A stretch of DNA of 43,516 nucleotides, from positions 1 through 43,516 of the forward strand of contig CALMQI010000418.1 in NCBI GenBank assembly GCA_937871935.1, read 5' to 3'. The position numbers and the translations under genes are program-made. The notes below the pieces were generated by a model, which worked only from the letters and a program-made list of their open reading frames with translations, ran no database searches and was not told the DNA's origin. The stretch is from an uncultured Burkholderiales bacterium. Its GTDB lineage: Bacteria > Pseudomonadota > Gammaproteobacteria > Burkholderiales > Burkholderiaceae_C. Positions 9,783 through 16,989 of the stretch are shown here, in pieces. Every line of letters begins with the position of its first letter. Within the stretch, counting starts at the first letter, position 1.

Positions 9783-10730
9783 CTACCGCTCGGGCACGAC
9801 GCTGCTGACCCGCTCGCGCAGGATCGGTACGATGTTGAGCCCGCTGCGTTGGACGATCGAGCGTTCTTCTAGGCTGCGATCGTCCAGCCGCAGCCGGCCG
9901 CGAACCTCGAAGAAGTTGGACTGCGTACCGACGCGACGCTCGTCGAGCAGCTTCTTGTCGGGCAACAGGGCGCTGGCGGCGGCCACGGATTTGAACGCAT
10001 GGCGTTGGCGGGCCTGCACCAGTGCCTCCGCCGCGCCGGCATCCAGGCCGGGGCTGACAGCGGCGATGACGTCGCGATCGGCGGTGTTGAGGTTCACGGT
10101 GGTGCGCACCGGCAGCAGTTCGACATAGACCCGCAACCGGTCGACCACGCCTTCTTCCAGGCCCAGCCACTGCAACTGGCCGATCGAGCGCAGCTCCAGC
10201 GGCGCGCCGGGCGCGGCGACGCTGGCAGCGGCCAAGCCGGCGGCGATGCGCTGGGCGGTATCTGAGGGCGCGCCGGCCAGCTCGCAAAGGCGCTGCAGCG
10301 ACAGCAGTTCGGCCTCGAGCACCTTGCCGCCGTCAACCAGGTTGCGCAGGTTGTAGCGCGACTGCAGGTCGACGATCGAGCCGGACAGGAAGGCGTCGGG
10401 TCCTTCCTCGGTGTTGTGGTCCTTGTCGAGCGCAAGGAATGTACTCAGGCGAGCCTCGGCCAGAGGCGTCGCCCAGGGTTCGCTCAGGGCGGTAGGTCCG
10501 CCGGTGCGCGCGTCCTCGCGCAGGATCAGGCGGGCCCAGTCGAGGGCGCCGTTGAGGATCCACGCCGACTGCGTGCGCGAGCGTTCGGCCGCCTCGACCT
10601 GGATGGCGCGGTATTGCTGCCAGACCATGCCGGACGCGAGCGTGGCCACGAGCGTCATCAGCGCCATCGCGATCAGCAAGGCGGCGCCGGCCTGGCGCGT
10701 GCCGCAAGAGCGAGCGCAACGGTGGTTCAT
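9783..10730 (-). CDS. gspK: Type II secretion minor pseudopilin GspK
   Basis: A 315-residue GspK, the largest pseudopilin, which sits at the pseudopilus tip with GspI and GspJ. The N-terminus has a short basic leader followed by G-AALLIAMALMTLVATLASGMVWQQYRA. Like other GspK proteins it lacks the Glu at +5 of the mature protein. The helical insert domain contains GSIVDLQSRYNLRNLV and a calcium-site-like acidic stretch. The segment VNLNTADRDVIAAVSPGLD matches the GspK helix-hairpin-helix-like region. The start overlaps the gspJ stop by four bases. Confidence 0.93.
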   Translation of the reverse strand: MNHRCARSCGTRQAGAALLIAMALMTLVATLASGMVWQQYRAIQVEAAERSRTQSAWILNGALDWARLILREDARTGGPTALSEPWATPLAEARLSTFLALDKDHNTEEGPDAFLSGSIVDLQSRYNLRNLVDGGKVLEAELLSLQRLCELAGAPSDTAQRIAAGLAAASVAAPGAPLELRSIGQLQWLGLEEGVVDRLRVYVELLPVRTTVNLNTADRDVIAAVSPGLDAGAAEALVQARQRHAFKSVAAASALLPDKKLLDERRVGTQSNFFEVRGRLRLDDRSLEERSIVQRSGLNIVPILRERVSSVVPER

Positions 10731-11356
10731 GGTGTCTGCGGGCCGAGCGCGACGTCGCGGGTCAGGCGCCGGTCACCGAAAGTCAGCACCAGGCGCACGC
10801 CGTTGGGCAGCGCTGCGCGAGTCTGCACCGCGCTGGCTGCCGCCGCGACCGGGGCGACCACGATGTCGGCACTCGACTGCGCATTGGTCCAGGCATTGGC
10901 GCGGAAGAAGTAGACCTGCCACTCGGTGGCGCCGTCGAGCAGCCGCACCTGGGTGTCCTCGTTGCCGAGCAGCTGTTGGCTGGCGAGCCAGGCCTGTTGC
11001 AGCTCGGCCGCATTCGTCACCACCGGGCTGTGCCAACGTCGCCACACACCCTCGCGCAGCGACCAGGCGACGACCTGCGCGCCGCCGCTGGCCTGTCGCA
11101 CCAGCCGCAACGTGGCGCCGTCGAAGGCAATCGCCGGCGCCGCGGCGCTGTCGTAGACGGAGGCGAGGTCCTGCTCCCATTGCGCGATCAGCGTTGTCAT
11201 GCGCAGCGTTTGCTCGGCAGCGCCCTGGCTCGCGTCGCGCGCACGGATCATGCCGTCGATGCCTTGCCAGCCCATGGCCGCCAGGATCGCCATGATCAGC
11301 AGCGCGACCAGCACTTCGACCAGCGTGAATCCGTGTGCGTGTTTGCGGGCCGACAC
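10727..11356 (-). CDS. gspJ: Type II secretion minor pseudopilin GspJ
   Basis: A 209-residue minor pseudopilin. The prepilin cleavage motif is H-G|FTLVEVLVALLIMAILAAM, with Glu at position 5 of the mature protein and the hydrophobic stalk helix directly after. The C-terminal head domain includes VAWSLREGVWRRW and WQVYFFRANAWTNAQ, typical of GspJ. GspJ forms the tip complex with GspI and GspK. It is one base from gspI upstream and overlaps gspK downstream, consistent with one polycistronic message. Confidence 0.93.
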   Translation of the reverse strand: MSARKHAHGFTLVEVLVALLIMAILAAMGWQGIDGMIRARDASQGAAEQTLRMTTLIAQWEQDLASVYDSAAAPAIAFDGATLRLVRQASGGAQVVAWSLREGVWRRWHSPVVTNAAELQQAWLASQQLLGNEDTQVRLLDGATEWQVYFFRANAWTNAQSSADIVVAPVAAAASAVQTRAALPNGVRLVLTFGDRRLTRDVALGPQTP

Positions 11357-11357
11357 C

Positions 11358-11720
11358 TCAGTACCTCGGCAACACGGTGGACAGCGTCAGCAACGGCAGG
11401 CCCGCCGCGTCGGCCACGACTGCATCGACGCGGCGGAAGTTCGGGTTCGGCGTCGGCCGCGTGACCAGCTTGCCCTTGTAGTCGCGGCCGAGCTGGCTGC
11501 AATCGAAATCGGTGTCGCCGACGCCCGGGAACTGCTTGGCCAGCTTGAGGTTGGTCAGCACGTTGTCCGCGCACCACTGGGCATTGACCACGTCGGTCAG
11601 CCGCTGCGCGTTGTCGGTCAGTGCGCCGGCAGCCTTCAGCCCGGCGGCCAGCGAGATGGCCACGATGGCCACCGCCACCAGTACCTCGACCAGTGTGAAG
11701 CCGGCGGCACGCCGTGTCAT
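11358..11720 (-). CDS. gspI: Type II secretion minor pseudopilin GspI
   Basis: A 120-residue minor pseudopilin of usual GspI size. The leader is very short (MTRRAAG), followed by FTLVEVLVAVAIVAISLAAGLKA with Glu5 present. The W-CADN motif (AQWCADNVLTNLKL), typical of GspI heads, is visible. It initiates the pseudopilus tip with GspJ and GspK. The start codon overlaps the end of gspH by four bases. Confidence 0.93.
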   Translation of the reverse strand: MTRRAAGFTLVEVLVAVAIVAISLAAGLKAAGALTDNAQRLTDVVNAQWCADNVLTNLKLAKQFPGVGDTDFDCSQLGRDYKGKLVTRPTPNPNFRRVDAVVADAAGLPLLTLSTVLPRY

Positions 11721-12214
11721 GGGCTCGCCACCGCGACCGGATCGACCGGCACGAACGGGCCCAGCCCGTCGGTGGCCAAGGTGAGATTGCGCTCGCCCAG
11801 GCGCAGCACGATGCGCTGGGGCCCGATCAGCGGCTCGGGTCCCAGCGTGAGGGCCCGCACGCCGATGATCTCGCCGCTGACATCCTCGGACAACCAGCGC
11901 GACGGCGGTGGCTGGGCGGTGGGCAGCCCGGTGAAGCGGAAGTGGCTGTCGGCAGGTTGACTCACGACCTCGAAGCGAACCGGTACGCCCGATGTGCGCG
12001 ACTCGGCGCGTGCGCCCTCGAGCAGCGCCGCCAGTCGCACGGCCTCGCGATCGAGCTGCGATGCGGCCGGGTCGCGCAGGGCCAAGCTCGCCATGCCGAC
12101 GGCGATGGCGATCAAGGCCATCACCACCATGACTTCGATCAGCGTGAAGCCGCCGGCGCGGCGGCGCGCACTCAAGAGCGCGGCGGGCTCACTGCCAGGA
12201 ACCGACGTCGGCAT
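11717..12214 (-). CDS. gspH: Type II secretion minor pseudopilin GspH
   Basis: A minor pseudopilin with cleavage motif AGG|FTLIEVMVVMALIAIAVGMA. I place the start at the ATG at 12214 (MPTSVPGSEP), which gives a 165-residue protein with a 22-residue leader. The frame is open to an ATG at 12292, but that would overlap gspG by over 100 bp. The head domain ends in a beta-rich region with VVSQPADSHFRFTGLP and RIVLRLGERNLTLATDGLGP, matching the GspH/FimT family. GspH caps or follows the tip complex in the pseudopilus. The start is the uncertain part: it overlaps the gspG 3' end by 26 bp and has no clear ribosome site. Confidence 0.85.
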   Translation of the reverse strand: MPTSVPGSEPAALLSARRRAGGFTLIEVMVVMALIAIAVGMASLALRDPAASQLDREAVRLAALLEGARAESRTSGVPVRFEVVSQPADSHFRFTGLPTAQPPPSRWLSEDVSGEIIGVRALTLGPEPLIGPQRIVLRLGERNLTLATDGLGPFVPVDPVAVASP

Positions 12215-12635
12215 TCCAGCCGTCACCGCCGGCCTGGCCGTCAGCGCCGAAGCTGAATACATCAATCTCACCTTTGACACCCGGATTGACATACTGATAC
12301 GCGCGCCCCCAAGGATCGTTGGGCAACTTCTCGAGATAGGGGCGCCAGTTTGGCGGCACGGTGCCGGTGGCGGGTTTGCGCACCAGCGCGTCCAGCCCCT
12401 GCTCAGCCGTTGGGTAGCGCTGGTTGTCCAGCCGGTACAGCTTGAGAGCCTGCATCAGATTGTTGACGTCGGTGCGCGCGGCCGTCACCCGCGCATCGTC
12501 GGCACGGTCGAGCACGTTGGGCACGATCAACGCGGCCAGTACGCCGATGATGACCAGCACCACCATCAACTCGATCAGCGTGAAGCCCTGCACGTGCCGG
12601 GCGCGCGCGGGACGCGCAATACGAAGTGGGATCAT
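12189..12635 (-). CDS. gspG: Type II secretion major pseudopilin GspG
   Basis: A 148-residue major pseudopilin from the ATG at 12635. The 17-residue basic leader ends in VQG, followed by FTLIELMVVLVIIGVLAALIVPNV with Glu5 present. The signature YRLDNQRYPTAEQGLDALV is diagnostic of GspG, as is LEKLPNDPWGRAYQYVNPG. The C-terminal aspartates (DVFSFGADGQAGGDGWN) match the calcium-binding loop of the family. It is the first gene of the minus-strand gsp cluster and faces gspC across 44 bp. The frame stays open to 12782, but those extra residues lie inside antisense gspC and carry no leader features. Confidence 0.95.
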   Translation of the reverse strand: MIPLRIARPARARHVQGFTLIELMVVLVIIGVLAALIVPNVLDRADDARVTAARTDVNNLMQALKLYRLDNQRYPTAEQGLDALVRKPATGTVPPNWRPYLEKLPNDPWGRAYQYVNPGVKGEIDVFSFGADGQAGGDGWNADVGSWQ

Positions 12636-12665
12636 GTAGCGGACGCTGCTGCAAGTGGACGGTGG

Positions 12666-12673
12666 ATGATAAT
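12666..12673. promoter_or_regulatory. Overlapping divergent -10 elements between gspG and gspC
   Basis: The octamer ATGATAAT reads as GATAAT (12668-12673) on the plus strand toward gspC. It reads as TATCAT (12671-12666) on the minus strand toward gspG. Each matches five of six bases of the sigma-70 -10 consensus. The plus-strand element sits 6 nt before the gspC ATG, which would give a leaderless message; the minus-strand one is about 30 nt before gspG. No good -35 is visible for either, so this is a prediction from spacing only. Confidence 0.35.
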
Positions 12674-12679
12674 CGTCGC

Positions 12680-13261
12680 ATGACGCTGCGACTCCTGTCG
12701 TTCGCCGTGTGGGCACTTGTATCGGCCAGCGCGGTGTTCTGGGCCACCCGGTTGCTGGCCAAGCCGACGCCGGCACCCGCACATGCTGTCACCGCGGGGC
12801 AGACTCTCGCCAGCGCTTCCGCCGACCTGTCCCGCGTGCTCGGGGTCACCCGGGTCAATCAGCCGGCCGCCGCGACGCCGGAGGTCGCTGCCCTCAGCAG
12901 CCGCTTCAAGCTGGTGGGTGTCGTCGCCGCCAAGTCGGCGCCGTCGCAGAGTGGCCTCGCATTGATCGCCATCGACGGCAAGCCGCCGAGGCCGGTGGGG
13001 CTGGGCGGTGTGGTCGACGGCGCGCTGGTGCTGCAGGCCGTCAACCACCGCCGCGCCGAGATCGGGCCCTCGGGCGGCGACGCTTCGGTGACGCTCGAGT
13101 TGCCGGCGGTGCCCGAGGCCAATCGATCGGTTCGTCTGCCCTCGGCACCGGCTCCCGTTCAGCCAGCCGTGCCGGGAGCGGCCCCGCCGCCGGCGCCCAT
13201 GCAATCGGTGCCGCAGCCGCCGGTGCCGGGGGTCTCTCGCCGGTCACCAGAGACGCGGTAG
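12680..13261 (+). CDS. gspC: Type II secretion protein GspC, short form without PDZ domain
   Basis: A 193-residue GspC-like protein starting at the ATG at 12680 (MTLRLLSFAVWALV). A membrane helix spans about residues 5-24. It is followed by an Ala/Thr-rich linker and the GspC homology region at about 70-140 (SRFKLVGVVAAKSAPSQSG, ALIAIDGKPPRPVGLGG, VLQAVNHRRAEI), which contacts the secretin N0 domain. The rest is a proline-rich tail. The PDZ or coiled-coil domain found at the C-terminus of longer GspC proteins is absent. It is divergent from the other gsp genes and converges on cobT, with only 3 bp between the stops. Confidence 0.85.
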   Translation: MTLRLLSFAVWALVSASAVFWATRLLAKPTPAPAHAVTAGQTLASASADLSRVLGVTRVNQPAAATPEVAALSSRFKLVGVVAAKSAPSQSGLALIAIDGKPPRPVGLGGVVDGALVLQAVNHRRAEIGPSGGDASVTLELPAVPEANRSVRLPSAPAPVQPAVPGAAPPPAPMQSVPQPPVPGVSRRSPETR

Positions 13262-13264
13262 CCG

Positions 13265-14362
13265 TCAGCTCGCGCCAGGCGGCGGCACGGCGGGAGGGCC
13301 GAGTTCGGCGTGCTGCGTCGTGATGCCGCTCGGCCGCGACGGTCCGGGGTCTTCGCCTTCCGCCACTTCGGTCAGCAGCGCCGCGGCGCTGCGCACCAGC
13401 GGCCAGGCCAGCGCGGCGCCAGTGCCGTCGGTGGCCTCCATGCCGAGCTCGAGCAGGGCGGAGGCCCGAAACAGGTTGAGCGCCTGATCAAGCCCGCGAT
13501 GGTTGTGGCTGCGGCAGAACACGCAGTAGTCGGTCGCCGGCATCGCGATGCGCGAAGCCACCAGCAGTGCAGCGCAGGCGGCCATGCCGTCGATCATGAT
13601 CAGATGCCGTTTGCTGGCAGCGACCAGCAGCACGCCGACCATGACGGCGACCTCGAAGCCACCGAAGGCCGCGAGCACCTCCACCGGATCGGTCAGGTCC
13701 TTGTGCCGGGCCTGCGAGCCCTGCACGATGGTCATCAGGTGGGCCAGCAGCTCGGGGTTCATCTGCGGTCCGCTGACGATGAGGTCGCGCACCGGCGAAT
13801 TGGTCAGGCGCGACAGCACGAGTGCCGCGCTCTCGTGCGAGCCGACGCCGATGCCGGCGACCGCGACGAGATTGCCGCGCAGCGTGTCGCCGATCTCCAT
13901 GCCGGCGCGAATGGCGGCATGCGCCTGATCGACCGACATCGCCGGGCCGACCCGTGCGTTGCGCGTGCCGTGCGCGATCTTGCGGCGGATGAGCCGGTCG
14001 TGCGGCGACACCATGTCGGCGACGCCGCAGTCGACCACCGAGAGTTCGAGGCCCTGGATGCGGGCGAACACTGCAACCGGCAACTGACCGGTCAGCAACT
14101 GCCGCACCTGCTCGTGCGTCTGCTTGCGCTGAGGCACTGCCACGCCATCGACCGCGAGGCCATGGTCGGCGGCAAAGATCACCAGCTGCGGGTCGCGAAA
14201 GCGCGGCTTCAGCGTGTTCTGCATCAATCCGAGCCGGATGGCCATCGGTTCCAGCTCGCCGAGGCTGCCGGTCGCCTCGGCCCGGCGCAGCAGTTTTTCC
14301 TTGAGCGCACCCTCGAGCAGCGGCTTGGAAGTGGGCGCGATGAGCGAGCGGTCGACCGACAT
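13265..14362 (-). CDS. cobT: CobT-family phosphoribosyltransferase-like protein, divergent active site
   Basis: A 365-residue member of the nicotinate-nucleotide:dimethylbenzimidazole phosphoribosyltransferase family (PF02277), which makes alpha-ribazole phosphate for the cobamide lower ligand. Overall length and landmarks fit: VIFAADHGLAVDGVAVPQ (61-78), VVDCGVADM (109-117), GPAMSVDQAHAAIRAG (139-154) and LELGMEATDGTGAALA (304-319). Two signature sites differ from classical CobT. The GEMGIGNTT loop reads AGIGVGSHES (169-178). The catalytic Glu of GEGTGA is Asp312. A CVFCRSHNH cluster (280-288) replaces the usual GH-S-E-GH stretch. No other cobalamin gene is in the window. Annotation as CobT is reasonable by family, but the reaction should be treated as unproven. 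It lies 26 bp after ilvA on the same strand. Confidence 0.78.
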   Translation of the reverse strand: MSVDRSLIAPTSKPLLEGALKEKLLRRAEATGSLGELEPMAIRLGLMQNTLKPRFRDPQLVIFAADHGLAVDGVAVPQRKQTHEQVRQLLTGQLPVAVFARIQGLELSVVDCGVADMVSPHDRLIRRKIAHGTRNARVGPAMSVDQAHAAIRAGMEIGDTLRGNLVAVAGIGVGSHESAALVLSRLTNSPVRDLIVSGPQMNPELLAHLMTIVQGSQARHKDLTDPVEVLAAFGGFEVAVMVGVLLVAASKRHLIMIDGMAACAALLVASRIAMPATDYCVFCRSHNHRGLDQALNLFRASALLELGMEATDGTGAALAWPLVRSAAALLTEVAEGEDPGPSRPSGITTQHAELGPPAVPPPGAS

Positions 14363-14370
14363 GGAGCGCT

Positions 14371-14376
14371 AGTGTA
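14371..14376 (-). promoter_or_regulatory. Candidate -10 element for a leaderless cobT message
   Basis: TACACT on the minus strand lies 8 nt before the cobT ATG, in the ilvA-cobT gap. No Shine-Dalgarno sequence precedes the ATG. The layout TACACTAG-N4-CCATG is nearly identical to that in front of aroB. The -35 (TTCCTG, 18 nt upstream) is weak. Confidence 0.35.
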
Positions 14377-14388
14377 CGCAGCGCCGGG

Positions 14389-15939
14389 TCAGCGCAGGAA
14401 CAGCTTGTAGACCGGATTGCGCGTCTCTTCGACGTAGGGGTAAGCCAACGTGGCGAGGAACTCGTCAAAAGCATCACGATCGCTCGAGGGCACCTGGATG
14501 CCGACCAGGATGCGTCCGTAGTCGGCGCCCTGGTTGCGGTAGTGGAAGAGGCTGATGTTCCAACTGGGATGCAGCGCCGACAGGAACCGCATCAGTGCAC
14601 CCGGACGCTCGGGAAACGTGAAGCGCAGCAACCGCTCGTGACGCGCGAGATCGGAGCGACCACCGACCATGTGGCGCACGTGCTCCTTGGCCAGCTCGTC
14701 GTCCGTGAGGTTCACGGTCGGAAAGTCGTGGCGCAGGAAGAGCCGCTCGATGCGGTCTGCCTCCTCGCGGCGCGCAATCGCGATGCCGACGAAGACGTGG
14801 GCCACCTTCTCGTCGGAGATGCGGTAGTTGAACTCGGTCACCGAGCGCGAGCCGATCATCTCGCAGAAACGCCTGAACGAGCCGCGCTGCTCGGGAATGG
14901 TCACCGCGAACAGCGCTTCGCGCTGCTCGCCGAACTCGGCCCGCTCGGCGACAAAGCGCAGGCGGTCGAAGTTCATGTTCGCGCCGCAGGTGATGGTGAC
15001 CAGGGTGCTGCCCTTGAGCTTGTGCCGCGCGACGTACTGCTTCAGGCCCGCCACGCCCAACGCACCGGCCGGTTCGAGGATGCTGCGCGTGTCCTGGAAT
15101 ACATCCTTGATGGCCGCACACACCTCGTCGGTGTCGACCAGCACGAAGTCGTCGACCAGTTCGCGAGTCAGGCGGAAGGTCTCCTCGCCGACCAGCTTGA
15201 CGGCGGTGCCGTCGGAAAAGAGGCCCACCTCGGCCAGCTGCACGCGCTTGCCCGCGCGCACCGAACGCACCATCGCGTCCGAGTCGCGGGTCTGCACGCC
15301 GATGACGCGCACCTCGGGTCGCACGGCCTTGATGTAGGCCGCCACGCCGGAGATCAGGCCGCCGCCGCCGATGGCCACGAACACCGCATCGATCGGTCCC
15401 TGATGCTGGCGCAGGATTTCCATGCCGACGGTGCCCTGGCCGGCAATGACATCGGGGTCGTCGAACGGGTGGACGAAGGTGTAGCCGTGCTCGCGCTGCA
15501 AGGTCAGCGCATGTTCGTAGGCGTCGGAGTAGCTGTCGCCGTGCAGCACCACTTCGCCGCCGAGTGACTGCACCGCGTCGACCTTCAGGCGAGGCGTGGT
15601 CACCGGCATGACCACTACCGCGCGGCAGGCCAGCCGTTTGGCGCCGAGCGCCACGCCCTGGGCATGGTTGCCGGCAGACGCGCAGATGACGCCGCGCGCG
15701 AGCTGCTCGGCATTCATGTGGGCCAGCTTGTTGTAGGCCCCGCGCAGCTTGAAGCTGAACACGCGCTGCTGGTCTTCGCGCTTCAGATAGACCTGGTTGC
15801 CGAGGCGCTTCGATAGCGCGCGCGCCGGCTCGAGCGGCGACTCGACCGCGACGTCGTAGACCTTCGCGGTGAGGATGCGCTGCAGATAGTCGTGTGCGCC
15901 GCGCGTCGTCGCAGGCGGCTTGCGCGGGACGCGGGCCAT
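14389..15939 (-). CDS. ilvA: Threonine ammonia-lyase, biosynthetic (IlvA)
   Basis: A 516-residue PLP enzyme converting L-threonine to 2-oxobutanoate and ammonia, the first committed step to isoleucine. The start at the ATG at 15939 (MARVPRKPPATTRGAHDYLQ) matches where the family begins, though no strong ribosome site is visible. The PLP lysine is K64 in VFSFKLRGAYN. The substrate loop SAGNHAQGVA and the glycine loop GGGGLISGVAAY are intact. Two C-terminal ACT-like (ThrD) regulatory modules start near residues 340 and 430 (AVTIPEQRGSFRRF and RFTFPERPGALMRF), so isoleucine feedback control is expected. The full length and two regulatory domains distinguish it from short catabolic TdcB. Confidence 0.96.
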   Translation of the reverse strand: MARVPRKPPATTRGAHDYLQRILTAKVYDVAVESPLEPARALSKRLGNQVYLKREDQQRVFSFKLRGAYNKLAHMNAEQLARGVICASAGNHAQGVALGAKRLACRAVVVMPVTTPRLKVDAVQSLGGEVVLHGDSYSDAYEHALTLQREHGYTFVHPFDDPDVIAGQGTVGMEILRQHQGPIDAVFVAIGGGGLISGVAAYIKAVRPEVRVIGVQTRDSDAMVRSVRAGKRVQLAEVGLFSDGTAVKLVGEETFRLTRELVDDFVLVDTDEVCAAIKDVFQDTRSILEPAGALGVAGLKQYVARHKLKGSTLVTITCGANMNFDRLRFVAERAEFGEQREALFAVTIPEQRGSFRRFCEMIGSRSVTEFNYRISDEKVAHVFVGIAIARREEADRIERLFLRHDFPTVNLTDDELAKEHVRHMVGGRSDLARHERLLRFTFPERPGALMRFLSALHPSWNISLFHYRNQGADYGRILVGIQVPSSDRDAFDEFLATLAYPYVEETRNPVYKLFLR

Positions 15940-16015
15940 GGCAGGAGAAAGATGAGCCGGGAGGGCGCCGCATCTTATGTCAGCCGCTGTGGCCGACCCG
16001 AATACGACGCACGCC

Positions 16016-16046
16016 AAGAAAAAAGCCCGGGGCGTTGGCCCCGGGC
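16016..16046 (-). terminator. Strong rho-independent terminator upstream of ilvA
   Basis: A perfect 9-bp stem, GCCCGGGGC (16046-16038 read on the minus strand) pairing with GCCCCGGGC (16033-16025), has a 4-nt loop. It is followed directly by six U residues (16024-16019). It points the same way as ilvA but lies before the gene, so it must end a short transcript initiated in the 200 bp upstream or act as an attenuator. Confidence 0.85.
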
Positions 16047-16117
16047 CGAATCCACCATGGAAGAGGTGGAGGAGACAAGCGGTTCGGGCGCTGCGCGTAC
16101 TGTCGGAGCCCGGATGA
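16019..16117 (-). ncRNA. Candidate small RNA (or ilvA attenuated leader) with a CUCCUCC motif
   Basis: A compact promoter-terminator unit of about 98 nt. The promoter TTGCGA (16151-16146), 17-nt spacer, TAGACT (16128-16123) predicts a start near 16117, and the terminator ends at 16019. The transcript contains an accessible UCUCCUCC (16075-16068), complementary to typical Shine-Dalgarno sequences. A small CCACC/GGTGG stem follows before the terminator. No reading frame of convincing composition is inside, and there is no Ile/Val/Leu codon run as expected of a classical leader peptide. It could be a trans-acting riboregulator or an unusual ilvA leader. I cannot match it to a named RNA family. 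Confidence 0.45.
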
Positions 16118-16122
16118 AAAAG

Positions 16123-16151
16123 AGTCTAGCGCGGCTGTTGCTGCATCGCAA
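16123..16151 (-). promoter_or_regulatory. Candidate sigma-70 promoter for the RNA upstream of ilvA
   Basis: TTGCGA, a 17-nt spacer and TAGACT on the minus strand, each hexamer matching four of six consensus bases at ideal spacing. It lies about 75 bp ahead of the terminator stem and is the best promoter candidate in the 311-bp gap between ilvA and the OsmC-family gene. Confidence 0.4.
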
Positions 16152-16250
16152 TATCATCGCAAGCTCCCGCAATGGGCGCGCGCTGCGGTTGCGTGCGCCA
16201 TGTCACATCGGTGTGCACGACATGCCCCGATATCGCAAGGAGTTGCACCG

Positions 16251-16673
16251 ATGGAATGCACCGTGCATTGGGTTGCCGCGAGCGGCATGGGGTTCATGGC
16301 CGAGACCGGGAGCGGTCATGTGCTGACGATGGACGGTGCGCCCGATGGTGGCGGCCGCAACCTGGCACCGCGTCCGATGGAGACCGTGCTCGCAGGCACC
16401 GGCGGATGCAGTGCCTACGACGTCGTGCTGATCCTCCAGCGTGGTCGACACGACATCACCGGCTGCACCGTGAAAGTCACGGCGGAACGGGCTTCGGTCG
16501 ACCCCAAGGTCTTCACGCACATCCACCTGCATTTCGTCGTCACCGGTCGCGGCCTGCCCGACGCAGCCGTGGCGCGCGCGGTGGCGCTGTCGCACGAGAA
16601 GTACTGCTCTGCCACCATCATGCTGGCCAAGACCGCGGAGGTGACGGTCAGCCACGAGGTCGTCGACGGCTGA
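16251..16673 (+). CDS. OsmC-family protein (YhfA-like)
   Basis: A 140-residue protein with an AAGGAG ribosome site 8 nt before the ATG at 16251. It is a member of the OsmC/Ohr fold family: the first Cys is in GTGGCSAYDVV (C53) on the central helix, and the second is in HEKYCSATIML (C119). An N-terminal beta strand (ECTVHWVAASGMGFMAE) and GRNLAPRPMETVLAG match the YhfA-type subgroup. OsmC and Ohr use the cysteine pair to reduce organic peroxides; the role of the YhfA branch is not defined, so the substrate is left open. It appears monocistronic, with a 316-bp gap before the porin. Confidence 0.85.
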   Translation: MECTVHWVAASGMGFMAETGSGHVLTMDGAPDGGGRNLAPRPMETVLAGTGGCSAYDVVLILQRGRHDITGCTVKVTAERASVDPKVFTHIHLHFVVTGRGLPDAAVARAVALSHEKYCSATIMLAKTAEVTVSHEVVDG

Positions 16674-16851
16674 TGCAGGGGTGTCCAACGGCGCGACACA
16701 GCATCGTGTTCACACCGCCGTCATGGAGGGGAGTTACTGCCGCGAATGCGGGTTTTCCTGAGTGGCGCCGCGTTGGGGAGCCGGGTTTCCACGGCCGTTT
16801 GAAACGCGTTGTTGCCAGACAACATACGGCGGCTGTTTCAAGGCCAAGTCT

Positions 16852-16880
16852 TTGCAGGACCGGTATCCCTCTGGTGCAAT
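16852..16880 (+). promoter_or_regulatory. Candidate porin promoter
   Basis: In the 316-bp gap before the porin, TTGCAG (16852-16857), a 17-nt spacer and TGCAAT (16875-16880) would start a message with a ~100-nt leader. A short inverted repeat GTTGT-N6-ACAAC (16808-16823) lies just upstream and could be an operator. I see no coding sequence in this gap. Hexamer matches are moderate. Confidence 0.35.
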
Positions 16881-16989
16881 AGCCGCAACTTCCGCTGAGG
16901 AGGTTGGCCTGATCGGCCTTCGCTGAGTTCGGCGATACGGTTGTCCATCGGATCGGGGCCCTCTTGTTCAAACCTAGGAGATCAATGCA

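Noticed and set aside
15975-16172. A 65-codon minus-strand frame across the ilvA leader as a leader peptide for attenuation
   Set aside because: It begins upstream of the predicted transcription start, has no run of Ile, Val, Leu or Thr codons and reads through the terminator stem. A non-coding role fits better.
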